A stretch of 64,000 bases of DNA, from assembly GCF_029633865.1 (NCBI RefSeq), contig NC_079213.1:96032820-96096819 (forward strand), in the 5' to 3' direction. A program made the translations under genes and the position numbers. Positions 1-25,923 of this stretch are shown in pieces. The DNA comes from Lampris incognitus. Lineage: Eukaryota; Chordata; Actinopteri; Lampriformes; Lampridae. The first letter of the stretch is position 1. Each line of letters starts with the position of its first letter. Under the pieces are notes generated by a model. The model was given only the letters and a program-made list of their open reading frames with translations. It was not told the DNA's origin and did not search any database.

Positions 1-295
1 TACGAATAATCACTTTCAGACATGACTTTCAGGTCATGATACTACAATTTTTTTTCATGCATATTAGGTTGTGATAATGTTATCTTGGTAAAGAAGGAAA
101 CATGTTAGCATGCATGCTCTTCAGCCATTGGGGTGGATTTTGGCCTGACACTTGACATATTTGTCAGCCTCCATAGTGTTCTGTTGACATAAATAGTTGT
201 AGACTTGTTGAACAAATACAAGGTTCTACTGGTTTCTACCACTGATATAGAATTACTGAAGTCACTTTGTATGTCTTTATCTTTTTGTGTCTCAG

Positions 296-531
296 AGTGT
301 GGACCAGCACTTGTTTACATTCCCTTCGGGCTACAGTCAGTTTGCCCTGGGGGTCTTTGATGACCACTTTGAATTCGGAGCTGGGCTGGGAACAGAGGAT
401 AACCGTGATGCTGAAAACCGCCGGGAAAGCGAGATGGCATCACGGCAAAGATATGGTGCCAGGCCACCAAGGCGTCGTCATAGTTCCAGAATACAAGCTG
501 GTAGACATGAGAGAGTGCCCATTTTAGAGGG
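296..531 (+). CDS. rnf126: rnf126 exon (linker region)
   Basis: The acceptor is the CAG ending at 295 and the donor is GTAAGG at 532. The exon encodes 78 codons plus two bases, from SVDQHLF to PILEG. The basic stretch [13 protein letters not shown] is a known feature of the region before the RING. Confidence 0.88.
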
Positions 532-1764
532 GTAAGGAACACAGCACCATGACTGTAGTTATTTTCACCTAGAAATGACGGCTCCTTTTTGTCAGTTGTC
601 TTTTGTAATTTGGGATGTACTTATGACTCATTAAACTGCACATATTTACACACAGTCTAGTTTTATCCCTCCCTTCTAATAGACATTTAAATTTTAACTG
701 TGGTTTGTTCTCTGACACAGGATTATTCAGCAGCTCGTGAATGGAATCATTGCACCCACGGCAATGCCAAATATTGGTGTTGGACCATGGTGAGTGTCTA
801 GAACAGATTAACAATAAACCAAAAAGAAAATCATTGGGTGATGTTTGATTTTTGTCAGTCTTGGCTCTGATTTAAAGTTATCATTTTGAAAGGGGTGTGC
901 TTCACTCAAATCCTATGGATTATGCCTGGGGTGCCAATGGACTAGATACAATAATAACACAGGTATAGGCATTTGTTTATTTAGTTTCATTTAAAAACTT
1001 CTCGGACTAAACCAGACTAATTAGGTCATCAACATACAAACCACAGTTCTGTTTTTTCTTTCTTTTTTTTTGCCTTTTATTTTGCCTCTTAGTTATTAAA
1101 CCAGTTTGAGAATACAGGACCACCGCCTGCAGACAGGGAGAAGATAAAGAGCCTTCCTACAGTACAAATTACAGAGGAGCATGTTAGTAAGTAACCGTGA
1201 CTGCTCAACTCACTGTATTTTATGGTCAACCCGCACAACTGTGGAGAGGAGAAAATGTCCTCGCTTTCTGTGGAAATACACCGGGTTACTCTACAGGTTA
1301 GATTTGTTTTTCCACAAATTACCTTTCACATGGATTTTCTTCCAGCCTCTGGTCTAGAATGTCCAGTTTGTAAAGAAGATTACAACGTTGGAGAAAATGT
1401 CAGACAGCTTCCATGCAATCACGTGTTCCACAATGATTGCATAGTACCCTGGTTGGAACAGGTTAGAGTCCTCTCTTCACTCAGCTGCTTTGGCCCTGCT
1501 CTTATCCTACAGTTAGACAGATAATTTTATAAAAATGACTTTGTGTCCTGCAATGATACTGTAACATCTTCACATTTATTTACCACTATTTTTCTCCAGC
1601 ATGACACGTGTCCAGTGTGCAGGAAAAGCTTGAATGGACAAAACACAGCAATGAGCCCACCAGAACTATCAGGGATGAACTTTACCTCCTCTTCATCTTC
1701 CTCTTCTTCCACTCCTCCATCCTCAAGTTCAACCAGCAGTGAAAACTCAGCAGATAACTCGTAA
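296..1764 (+). CDS. rnf126: E3 ubiquitin ligase RNF126, C-terminal six coding exons (5' part outside the window)
   Basis: Six exons join in frame: 296-531, 721-789, 893-962, 1093-1186, 1346-1461 and 1600-1764, all with GT-AG introns and matching phases, giving 249 residues and a TAA stop. The C-terminal C3H2C3 RING-H2 finger is complete: CPVC, then [11 protein letters not shown], a VPWLEQ linker and a final HDTCPVC. A serine-rich tail follows (SSSSSSS near the end), as in vertebrate RNF126. Upstream are the family-typical blocks [23 protein letters not shown] and [17 protein letters not shown]126 acts in the cytosol: its N-terminal zinc finger binds BAG6 clients and the RING recruits E2 to ubiquitinate mislocalised hydrophobic proteins. 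That N-terminal zinc finger lies left of the window. The paralogue RNF115 is less likely because its tail lacks the serine run. Nearby bsg fits the human 19p13.3 neighbourhood. Confidence 0.93.
721..789 (+). CDS. rnf126: rnf126 exon
   Basis: The acceptor CACAG ends at 720 and the donor is GTGAGT at 790. It encodes the conserved [10 protein letters not shown] block and ends two bases into the Trp codon of GPW. Confidence 0.88.
893..962 (+). CDS. rnf126: rnf126 exon
   Basis: The acceptor AAAG ends at 892 and the donor is GTATAG at 963. It encodes [18 protein letters not shown], very close to the mammalian protein. Confidence 0.88.
1093..1186 (+). CDS. rnf126: rnf126 exon
   Basis: The acceptor TTAG ends at 1092 and the donor is GTAAGT at 1187. 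It encodes [18 protein letters not shown] and ends one base into a codon, completed by the RING exon. Confidence 0.87.
1346..1461 (+). CDS. rnf126: rnf126 exon, first part of the RING-H2 finger
   Basis: The acceptor TTCCAG ends at 1345 and the donor is GTTAGA at 1462. It carries the first zinc ligands (CPVC) and the CNHVFHNDC core. Confidence 0.9.
1600..1764 (+). CDS. rnf126: rnf126 last coding exon: end of the RING finger and serine-rich tail
   Basis: The acceptor CTCCAG ends at 1599 and the TAA stop is at 1762-1764. It supplies the last two zinc ligands (CPVC) and a tail with long serine runs. Confidence 0.9.
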   Translation, partial: HDTCPVCRKSLNGQNTAMSPPELSGMNFTSSSSSSSSTPPSSSSTSSENSADNS

Positions 1765-2890
1765 AAATATTCCTCCATCTCATCCCATGAGCTGTTTATT
1801 GCTCCAAGACTCCCACAACTCAGAGCAGTAACCTCCAATCTCTCCCTCGCATATGGTGGAGAATTGAGTGCAACTGTTTCTCTCACCAGGAGTGCCCAAG
1901 CCAGGTTCGAGAGTGAAGTGATGTGTAAGATCCATGTGTTTCTGTCCCTCCAGCTGCTCTTTAAGCCATCATGAATCTCGTCCATGGAAGGCTGGAGGCC
2001 TGGATTGGGCTTCCTATCTGGGAAGATGTTGAGATTGATGGGTACCTCAAAAGACTTATCTATGAGTCACCTCATACAACAAGAGTAAATCATGAAATCC
2101 AAAGTTGGAAGAAGTGACAACAAGATACTGCTGTCTTGTTTTGTTTTTTCTTGTCCCTCTGGAGTTGTATGGTTTAAAACGAAACTGGTTAGTGATGAAG
2201 GAAGAAGTATACATTATTCTTTGTATCAAGTAGCATCCATGTCCACACAAGTGAAATGACTTCAAGTGCACATTAAAATGTGTACTTTAAATTTTCCATG
2301 GTTTGGATAGAGATGACACTTTTCCATGGTTTGGATAGAGATGACATTTCAAACATTTTGATCCCATCATTGCAAAGCAAAATTGCAAAGGCCTGTACAA
2401 ATAATATTTTTCAATTGTACATCAGTTGGTTTCGTAGTACCTGACACTGCACAGGTATTATTATTTTGCACTTGAAATAATGTGACAAAATTTGGTGATG
2501 TTGTATTTGGATAATGACTCATATTACTGAATTACCTAAAAAGGGATTTTAGGAATTTTTCAATATATATTTTTAGGTTCAAGTTTTATCTGCTAGCCTA
2601 AATTTTAATTAGCTTTTCATATTATTATAATACAGGATCAGAATGTTTCAGTGCATTAATGGAAACTGAAGGAAAGGGAAAAAATGCAAGCGCTGTTTCC
2701 TGTGGTTCTGTCTGTCTCTTGTATGCCAATTTATTTGTATTCCCAATTTGTTTGGGGGAATCACAGTTAAAATAAGCAATTACTGCTACAGATAAATGCT
2801 ATGTAATATTGCAATATTAATCTCGGGAAATTATTTTGTAATTGTTTTGTGTTTTAAGGTATGGCATAATCAAAGCCCCCCCCCCTCAGA
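1765..2890 (+). other. rnf126: rnf126 3' UTR and downstream AT-rich spacer
   Basis: This is non-coding sequence after the rnf126 stop. An ATTAAA variant polyadenylation signal occurs near 2273. A 28-bp unit (core TCCATGGTTTGGATAGAG) is directly repeated at 2292-2319 and 2320-2347. I cannot place the true cleavage site, and nothing else is recognised up to the MITE at 2895. Confidence 0.5.
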
Positions 2891-2894
2891 CGTT

Positions 2895-3186
2895 GGATGG
2901 GCAACGTGATTCAGAAAGGGCCGATGTGGGTGCAGGTCTTTGTTCCAACCAATCAGTTACACACCTGATTCTACAGGTGTGTAACTGGTGTGTAACACCC
3001 AGTTTGCCCTCGGGGATGAATATTCTGATTCTGAAAAAAATCAAGGTCCTTAGCAAAGACAAATAGGCGTGTACCTGCTTGGTTGGAACAAGACTATTGG
3101 TTGACTAATAGAATCAGGTGTGTAGCTGCTTGGCTGGACCAAAGACCTGCATCCACACCGACTCTTTCTGGATCATGTTGCCCATC
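2895..3186. mobile_element. Inverted-repeat MITE
   Basis: The two ends are long imperfect inverted repeats. The left arm (about 2895-2972) and the right arm (about 3109-3186) both run from GGATGGGCAAC through a GTGCAGGTCTTTG-type stretch to ACACACCTGATTC. There is no coding capacity. The sequence matches a pattern common between fish genes. I could not fix the target duplication or superfamily. Confidence 0.75.
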
Positions 3187-3199
3187 CCTGCTAGCAGAT

Positions 3200-3335
3200 C
3201 CATCCAATTATTCAAACCGCTTATCCTGCTCTCAGGGTCGCGGGGATGCTGGAGCCTATCCCAGCATCCCCCCCACCTGCTGCTGGGGGGCGGGGGGGGC
3301 ACCCTGGACAGGCCGCCAGGCCATCACAGGGGCCC
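3200..3335 (+). mobile_element. Short retroposon (SINE-like) with 13-bp target duplication
   Basis: The sequence carries the teleost repeat signature CCGCTTATCCTGCTC, GGGTCGCGGGGATGC and GGAGCCTATCCCAGC. It is flanked by perfect 13-bp direct repeats, CCTGCTAGCAGAT, at 3187-3199 and 3336-3348. The duplication shows it was inserted as a unit at the edge of the preceding MITE. Family assignment is uncertain. Confidence 0.75.
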
Positions 3336-3539
3336 CCTGCTAGCAGATGTGATGAAAATTATGTTGGTCAAGCTTGTAGATTGGTAGGTCGACAGACTGG
3401 ACAAATACCTCCGGCTCGTTTTCCATCCTTGAGTTGCATCTTTCCCAGTTTTAATTTCGGTTTTGACTAAGCCGGATGCTCTTTTGGATTGTAACCTCGC
3501 TCCAAAGTGGGAACAGGCTTTTTTCTTGTTAGCTACGTG

Positions 3540-3787
3540 ATCTTGGTTTGACTCGCTCACATGGTGCCAAGCAGGGCGTGGTGACGCGCAAACACAACAA
3601 CGTCATGCGGACGTCATGCGTACGTGAGGTGCCGCTAGAGGACGCGCAGATCGGTCGAGTGGAACCAGAACCCGAAAGCTGAACTGTTGGCTGCTGTCAA
3701 CGTCTATTCGACGAACTACCGAAATTAGAAGAGTGTATCAAGTGTTAAAAGATTAGGTTGTCGAAGAAAGTTTTTTTTTGTTTTATC
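3540..3787 (+). promoter_or_regulatory. bsg: bsg promoter and 5' UTR region with phased ACGTCATGCG repeats
   Basis: This is a CpG-containing stretch just upstream of the bsg start codon. An 11-bp motif, ACGTCATGCG followed by G or T, occurs twice head to tail at 3600-3610 and 3611-3621. A related ACGTGAGG follows at 3622. The ACGTCA core resembles a CRE half-site. Promoter function is inferred from position and composition only; the transcription start is not determined. Confidence 0.45.
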
Positions 3788-19164
<15,377 letters not shown>

Positions 19165-19741
19165 CGTTTGTTTGGATACTGAATGCAAACAAAATGTTAT
19201 TACAGTGTAAAGGTGAAAGCACATTGGAAACATCGGATGTGCACATTTTGAAGTACATCAACTGATGCAAAAGGCCAAACGCACCAAAAGTGTCAACTGG
19301 TGTGTCAAACTTCCTTGATGAACAGAGAACCCAGCGACTGCTGTAACAAATTACTTGTTTTGGAGGTGTCGAGTACTGCTTTCAGTGTTTGGGGCCATAA
19401 ACTTTTAGATTGGAAAAGTTACTATAATTTTGTTTCTAATGTTATAATTTTGTTTCTAATGTAATTTTGTTTCGAATGTATTCAAATAAGAGTTAATTAT
19501 TGGTGATTAGTCAAAACTTTGGTCTCCCCCTTCTCTTCACTTGACTATTTCAGAAATGATGTTCCATTTAACATGACTAGTATTGTAACTGGATGTGTAC
19601 CACCACCTCAGAGATCAATGAGAATGTCAAGAATATGAAAAACCCTAGTTGGTAAACTTACTAAGCAAGTATCAAGCATGTAGATTGAACACCATCAGTA
19701 GTACCAACTTGCACAATCGAAATAAAGTTATCTGATTTTAA
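19165..19741 (+). terminator. bsg: bsg 3' UTR and polyadenylation signal
   Basis: The sequence after the candidate bsg stop runs to a canonical AATAAA at 19721-19726, giving a 3' UTR of about 0.57 kb. A tandem of TAATTTTGTTTCTAATG-like units lies at about 19424-19480. Confidence 0.5.
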
Positions 19742-20558
19742 ATGTTTCTAGGCTTTGCTTAAAGGGAGAATGGCATAAGTTAAGGTTTATAATTCATCAA
19801 TAAGTATTTGTCCCTTTGTGGCAGGAAAGATTTTCATTGGTAGGCATAAATGGTTTATTATGTATGACTCGCACTAAAGCCACAGCAATAGCCTACCCAG
19901 TGTATTTAAAAAGAAATGCCAAGTCATTTACTCAAAGTACCTTCAACGAATAACCCACATTTGAATGTTATGAGAATGAAGCTTTGTTCCCTTACAAAAC
20001 GGCCATGTTGAGAATGATATCATGATGTGTTCAGTGACAGAAACCTGATCAGTTTCCTTAGGCTTGCTAGTTGGTATACGGGACATCCATTTCAAAGATA
20101 CACTTGTCTGATACTTAACATTATCGGTTTAGTTTTTATTTGTTCTTAAGCACATCTAGTGAAATGAGAATCAACCGGCACATCCTCCAAAAACCAATGA
20201 TTATGATTCCTTCCATATTATAGACATTTCAGTCAAACCTTACATAGGAGCAGTGACATATTAGATTCCCATTTCATTGCCTTTGGTTTAGGCTAAATCA
20301 GCCCAACGTCACCAGAAAAATGAACACTGGTCGATTGTTCAAGTGGGTTAAAACCACCAATGTTCACGTTTTCATAGGCGACCTCTTGCAGTCATGTGAA
20401 TAAGTGTGTTTTTTGGGGGGGGGTTTTGCATGTAAAAGCTCAACTTCAGAAAGGCACTGGTGTCGTCAATGTCGCTCCTTTTCAGATGGGGGATGAGACT
20501 CTGGTAACCTTGAAAACTGATAAGAAGCTTGTTCTGGCCCTATCTGTCCGGAGCTTTA
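19742..20558. other. Intergenic spacer without recognised features
   Basis: AT-rich sequence lies between the bsg polyadenylation signal and the Tc1 element. I see no supported coding or repeat feature apart from a G run at about 20417. Confidence 0.5.
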
Positions 20559-20560
20559 TA

Positions 20561-22138
20561 CACTGCTCAAAAAAATAAAGGGAACACCTAAAAACACAAT
20601 ATAGACCTCGATGAATGAAATATTTCAGCTGAAAATCTTTATTTATTAGACAGAGGAATGTGTTTAGAGCAAAATAACCTAAGAATGATCAATGGAAATC
20701 AAAATCATTAGCCCATTAAGGTCTGGATTCAGAATCATACTCAAAATCAAAGTGGAAAATGAGAACATAGGCTGATCCAACTTCTGTGGAAATTCTTCAA
20801 GACGATTCAAAATTAGGCTCAGTAGTGTGTGTGGCCTCCACGTGCCTGTATGCACTCCCTACAACGTCTGGGCATGCTCCTGATGAGACGACGGATGGTC
20901 TCCTGAGGGATCTCCTCCCAGACCTGGATCAGGGCATCGGTCAACTCCTGGACAGTCTGTGGTGCGACATCGCGTTGGCGGATGGTACGAGACATGATGT
21001 CCCAGAGGTGCTCGATTGGATTCAGGTCTGGGGAACGTGCAGGCCAGTCCATAGCATCAATGCCCTCGACATACAGGAACTGCTGACACACTCTGGCCAC
21101 ATGAGGACGAGCATTGTCATGCATGAGCAGGAACCCAGGGCCCACTGCACCAGCATATGGTCTGACAATGGGTCTGAGGATCTCATCTCGGTACCTAATG
21201 GCAGTCATGGTACCTCTGGCTAGCACGTAGAGGTCTGTGCAGCCCTCCAAGGATATGCCTCCCCAGACCATCACTGACCCACCGCCAAACCGGTCATGCT
21301 GGAGGATGTTGCAGGCAGCAGAACGTTCTCCACAGCGTCTCCAGACTCTCACGTCTGTCACATGTGTTCAGTGTGAACCTGCTCTCATCTGTGAAGAGCA
21401 CAGGGCGCCAATGGCGAATCTGCCAACCAAGATGTTCTCTGGCAAAGGTCAATCGGGCTGCACGGTGTTGGGCTGTGAGCACAGGCCCCAATTGTGGACG
21501 TCGGGCCCTCATACCATCCTCATGCATTCTGTTTCTCACTGTTTGAGCAGAAATCTGCACATTAGTGGCCTGTTGAAGGTCGTTTTGTAGGGCTCCGGCA
21601 GTGCTCCTCCTGTTCCTCCTTGCACAAAGGACCAGATAGCGGTCCTGCTGCGGGGTTGTTGTCCTCCTGCGGCCCCCTCCACGTCTCCTGGTGTACTGGC
21701 CTGTCTCCTGGTACCTCCTCCATGCTCTGGACACTGTGCTGGGAGACACATCAAATCTTCTTGCCACAGCACGCATTGATGTGCCATCCTGGATGAGCTG
21801 CACTACCTGAGCAACTTCTGTAGGTTGCAGATACCGCCTCATGCCACCTCTAGTGGTGAGGGCACTAGCAAAATGAAAAACTAACCAAAGATCGGCCAGA
21901 AAAGATGAGGACAGGCAAATGGTCTGTGGCCACCACCTGCAAATCCATTCCTTTTATAGGGGTTGTCTTGCAAATTGCCTAATTTCCACCTGGTGGAAAT
22001 TAGACAATTTACCAACAGGTGAAATTGATTCACAAATCAGTGTTGCTTCCTAACTGGACAGGTTGATATCTCAAAAGTGTGATTGACTTGGAGCTACATT
22101 GCATTGCTTATGTGTTCCCTTTATTTTTTTGAGCGGTG
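20561..22138 (-). mobile_element. Tc1-like DNA transposon, nearly complete
   Basis: The ends are inverted repeats beginning CACTGCTCAAAAAAATAAAG on the left and ending with the complement of CACCGCTCAAAAAAATAAAG on the right. A TA dinucleotide flanks both sides (20559-20560 and 22139-22140), the Tc1/mariner target duplication. It is 1578 bp and encodes one transposase on the minus strand. The near-complete ends suggest moderately recent insertion. Confidence 0.92.
20819..21842 (-). pseudogene. Tc1-like transposase with one frameshift
   Basis: From the ATG at 21842 the N-terminal half has the paired-like helix-turn-helix ([20 protein letters not shown] and [13 protein letters not shown]), a basic GRRRTT linker and the first catalytic Asp in LFTDESRF. 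The frame shifts at about 21345-21360 (a two-base loss or one-base gain). The second half then reads on with the second Asp (LLMHDNARPH) and the third acid in SPDLNPIEHLWD. This is the DDE triad that cuts and joins DNA at TA sites. Total length would be about 340 residues, normal for Tc1. Only the single frameshift disables it. Confidence 0.9.
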
Positions 22139-22793
22139 TAATATGTCAGATAGAAACTATCAAAGAAGAAAAGCCTATTTGTGGGGATGTGAAATTACAT
22201 CTGGCCAACCCAAATCTTAAGAATTTTTTCCCTCGATGTGACTGAACCACAGGGACACTACTACTATTACTTTTGGCTGCTCCCGTTAGGGGTCGCCACA
22301 GTGGATCATCCATTTCCATCTCTTCCCTGTCATCTGCATCTTCCTCTGTCACACCAGCCACCTGCATGTCCTCTCTCACCACATCCATAAACCTCCTCTT
22401 TGGCCTTCCTCTTTTCCTCTTCCCTGGCAGCTCCATATTCAACATCCTTCTGACAATATACCCAGCATCTGTCCTCCACACATGTCCACACCCTCTCAAT
22501 CTTGCGTCTCTTGCTTTGTCTCCAAACCGTCCAACCTGCACTGTCCATGTAATACATTGTTTTTCAACAAAAACCAAATGTTACAAAACGAAACAGTACA
22601 TAGCCTATCATAGTATGTAATATAAGGACTTAGAGGTATACTCACTCAGTGCAAAACCTGGGCCTGTTTCAATGAACACAAAGCTGATATCCTGGCAGGA
22701 ATCGACCAGAGGGACACACGGAGCTCTTGTTTGACTGCTCTCAGTCGCTCTCTGTTTTTAGTTTTTATGGTAGTTAGGGTTGAAAAACCAAGC

Positions 22794-25700
22794 CACTGAG
22801 GATGCACAAGCCAGTGCATCCTTAGTGCCGGTCCCAAGCCCGGACAAATGGGGAGGGTTGCGTCAGGAAGGGCATCCGGCGTAAAATCTTTGCCAAATCA
22901 AATATGCGGATCATAAATAAGACTTACATACCGGATCGGTCGAGGCCCGGGTTACCAACGACCGCCACCGGTACTGTTAACCAGCAGGGTGTCGGTGGAA
23001 ACTATGCTACTGCTGGGCGAAGGAGAAGGAGAGGGGGAAAGCATGTCCAGAGGCAGCTAGAGAGGAGGAAGGGTAGGCATGTGGAGGTGAGAGTTGGAAC
23101 TTTGAATGTTGGCACTATGACTGGTAAAGGGAGAGAGCTGGCTGACATGATGGAAAGAAGAAAGGTAGGCATACTGTGTGTGCAAGAGACCAGGTGGAAG
23201 GGGAGTAAGGCCAGGAGTATCGGAGGTGGGTTCAAACTCTTCTACCATGGTGTGAATGGGAGGAGTAATGGGGTAGGGGTAATTCTGAAGGAAGAGTATG
23301 TAAAGAGCGTGCAGGAGGTGAAGAGAGTGTCAGACAGAGTGATGAGTATGACGCTGGAAATTGAAGGTTTATTGCTGAATGTTATCAGCGCATATGCCCC
23401 GCAAGTTGGGTGTGAGATGGATGAAAAAGAAGAATTCTGGAGTGAGTTGGATGACATAGTGGAGAGGGTACCCAAGGAGGAGAGAGTGGTGAGTGGAGCC
23501 GACTTCAATGGACATGTTGGTGAAGGGAACAGAGGTGATGAGGAGGTGATGGGAAGGTATAGAGTCAAGAAGAGAAATGTGGAAGGACAGATGGTGGTCG
23601 ATTTTGCGAAAAGGATGGAAATGGCTGTGGTGAATACATATTTCAAGAAGAGGGAGGAACACAGGGTGACGTACAAGAGTGGAGGAAAGTGCACACAGGT
23701 GGACTATATCTTATGTAGAAGGCGCCATCTAAAAGGGATTGGAGACTGCAAGGTGGTGACAGGGGAGAACGTAGCTAGGCAGCATCGGATGGTGGTCTGT
23801 AGGATGACTTTGGAGACCAAGAAGAGGAAGCGAGTGAAGACACAGCCGAAGATCAAATGGTGGAAGTTGAAGAAGGAAGACTGTTGTGTGGAGTTCAGGC
23901 AGGAGCTAAGACAGGCACTGGGTGGCAGTGAAGAGTTGCCAGATGGCTGGACAACCACTGCAGAAATAGTGAGGGAGACAGCTAGGAAGGTACTTGGGGT
24001 GTCATCAGGACAGAGGAAGGAAGACAAGGAGACTTGGTGGTGGAATGAGGAAGTACAGCAAATTATACAGAGGAAAAGGTTGGCAAAGAAGAAGTGGGAT
24101 AGTAAGAGAGATGAAGAAAGTAGACAGGAGCACAAGGAGATGCAGCGTAAAGCAAAGAGAGAGGTGGCAAAGGCAAAGGAAAAGGCGTATGGTGAGTTGT
24201 ATGACAGATTAGACACTAAGGAAGGAGAAAAGGACTTATACCGATTGGCTAGACAGAGGGACCAAGCTGCAAAGGATGTGCAGCAAGTTAGGGCGATCAA
24301 GGATAGAGATGGAAATGTGCTGACAAGCGAGGAGAGTGTGCTAAGAAGGTGGAAGGAATACTTTGAGGGGCTGATGAATGAAGAAAATGAGAGAGAGAGA
24401 AGGTTGGATGATGTAGGGATAGTGAATCAGGAAGTTCAGCGGATTAGCAAGGAGGAAGTGAGGGCAGCTATGAAGAGGATGAAGAATGGAAAGGCAGTTG
24501 GTCCTGATGACATACCTGTGGAGGCATGGAGATGTTTAGGAGAGATGGCAGTGGAGTTTTTAACTAGATTGTTTAACACAATCCTGGAAAGTAAGAGGAT
24601 GCCTGAGGAGTGGAGAAGAAGCATACTGGTACCGATTTTCAAGAACAAGGGCGATGTGCAGAACTGTAACAACTACAGAGGTATAAAGTTGATCAGCCAC
24701 AGCATGAAGATTTGGGAAAGAGTAATAGAAGCTAGGTTAAGAGGAGAGGTGACGATCAGCGAGCAGCAGTATGGTTTCATGCCACGAAAGAGCACCACAG
24801 ATGCGATGTTTGCTTTGAGAATGTTGATTGAGAAGTATAGAGAAGGCCAGAAGGAGTTACATTGTGTCTTTGTAGATTTAGAGAAAGCTTATGACAGAGT
24901 GCCGAGAGAGGAGGTGTGGTATTGTATGAGGAAGTCAGGAGTTGCAGAGACGTATGTAGGAGTGGTGCAGGATACGTATGAGGGAAGTGTGACAATGGTG
25001 AGGTGTGCGGTTGGAATGACAGATGGGTTCAAGGTGGAGGTGGGATTACATCAAGGATCGGCTCTGAGCCCTTTCTTGTTTGCAATGGTGATGGACAGGT
25101 TGACGGGCAAGATTAGGCAGGAGTCTCCATGGACGATGATGTTCGCAGATGACATTGTGATCTGTAGCGAGAGTAGGGTGCAGGTTGAGGAGAGCCTGGA
25201 GAGGTGGAGGTATGCACTGGAGAGAAGAGGAATGAAAGTCAGTAGGAGCAAGACGGAATACTTATGCGTGAATGAGAGAGAGGACAGTGGAATGGTCAGG
25301 ATGCAAGGAGTGGAGGTGACAAAGGCATTTGAGTTTAAATACTTGGGGTCAACTGTCCAAAGTAACGGGGAGTGCAGTAGAGAGGTGAAAAAGAGAGTGC
25401 AGGCAGGTTGGAGTGGGTGGAGAAGTGTGTCAGGAGTGATTTGCGACAGAAGGGTTATCAGCAAGAGTTAAAGGGAAAGTTTACAAGATGGTTGTGAGAC
25501 CAGCTATGTTATATGGTTTGGAGACAGTGGCACTGACGAAAAGACAGGAGGCGGAGCTGGAGGTGGCAGAGTTGAAGATGCTAAGATTTTCACTGGGAGT
25601 AACGAAGAAGGACAGGATTAGGAACGATTATATTAGAGGGACCGCTCAGGTTGGACGGTTTGGGGACAAAGCAAGAGAGGCAAGATTGAGATGGCTTGGA

Positions 25701-25923
25701 CATGTGTGGAGGAGAGATGCTGAGTATATTGGGAGAAGGATGCTGAATATGGAGCTGCCAGGGAAGAGGAGACGAGGAAGGCCAAAGAGGAGGTTTATGG
25801 ATGTGGTGAGAGAAGACATGCAGGTGGCTGGTGTGACAGAGGAAGACGCAGAAGACAGGAAGAAATGGAAACGGATGATCCGCTGTGACGACCCCTAACG
25901 GGAGCAGCCAAAAGTAGTAGTAG
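22794..25923 (+). mobile_element. RTE-1: nearly full-length RTE-type LINE inserted in the hAT-A transposase
   Basis: The element starts CACTGAGGATGCACAAGCC and ends GGAGCAGCCAAAAGTAGTAG. Near-identical direct repeats flank it (about 22771-22793 and 25924-25946, starting TAGTTAGGGTTGAAAA, about two mismatches in 23), and both belong to the hAT-A reading frame. Length is about 3.1 kb, full size for this type. The short TAG repeat tail is typical of RTE-type LINEs rather than poly-A. Confidence 0.9.
22904..25898 (+). pseudogene. RTE-1 endonuclease/reverse transcriptase, one frameshift
   Basis: An ATG at 22904 opens 855 codons: AP-type endonuclease ([48 protein letters not shown]) and reverse transcriptase (YGFMPRKSTTDAMFALRMLI, VFVDLEKAYDRVPREE, GLHQGSALSPFLFAMVMDR, catalytic FADDIVI). 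An extra base at about 25456 causes a stop at 25471; the C-terminal domain resumes in another frame to 25898 (RWLGHVWRRDAEYIGRRM, ELPGKRRRGRPKRRFMDVV). The protein nicks the target and copies its RNA there. The endonuclease-RT layout and C-terminal region fit the RTE clade (BovB, fish Rex3). One small indel is the only visible defect. Confidence 0.9.

Noticed and set aside
1527..1985. Minus-strand open frame of 152 codons over the end of rnf126
   Set aside because: Its acidic run is simply the reverse complement of the rnf126 serine-rich tail.
22273..22620. Plus-strand frame rich in Ser and Pro
   Set aside because: It is the antisense shadow of the RTE C-terminal coding region on the minus strand.
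23242..24300. Minus-strand frames of 150-198 codons
   Set aside because: They are antisense shadows of the purine-rich RTE-1 gene; translations are Ser/Leu/Pro-rich without motifs.
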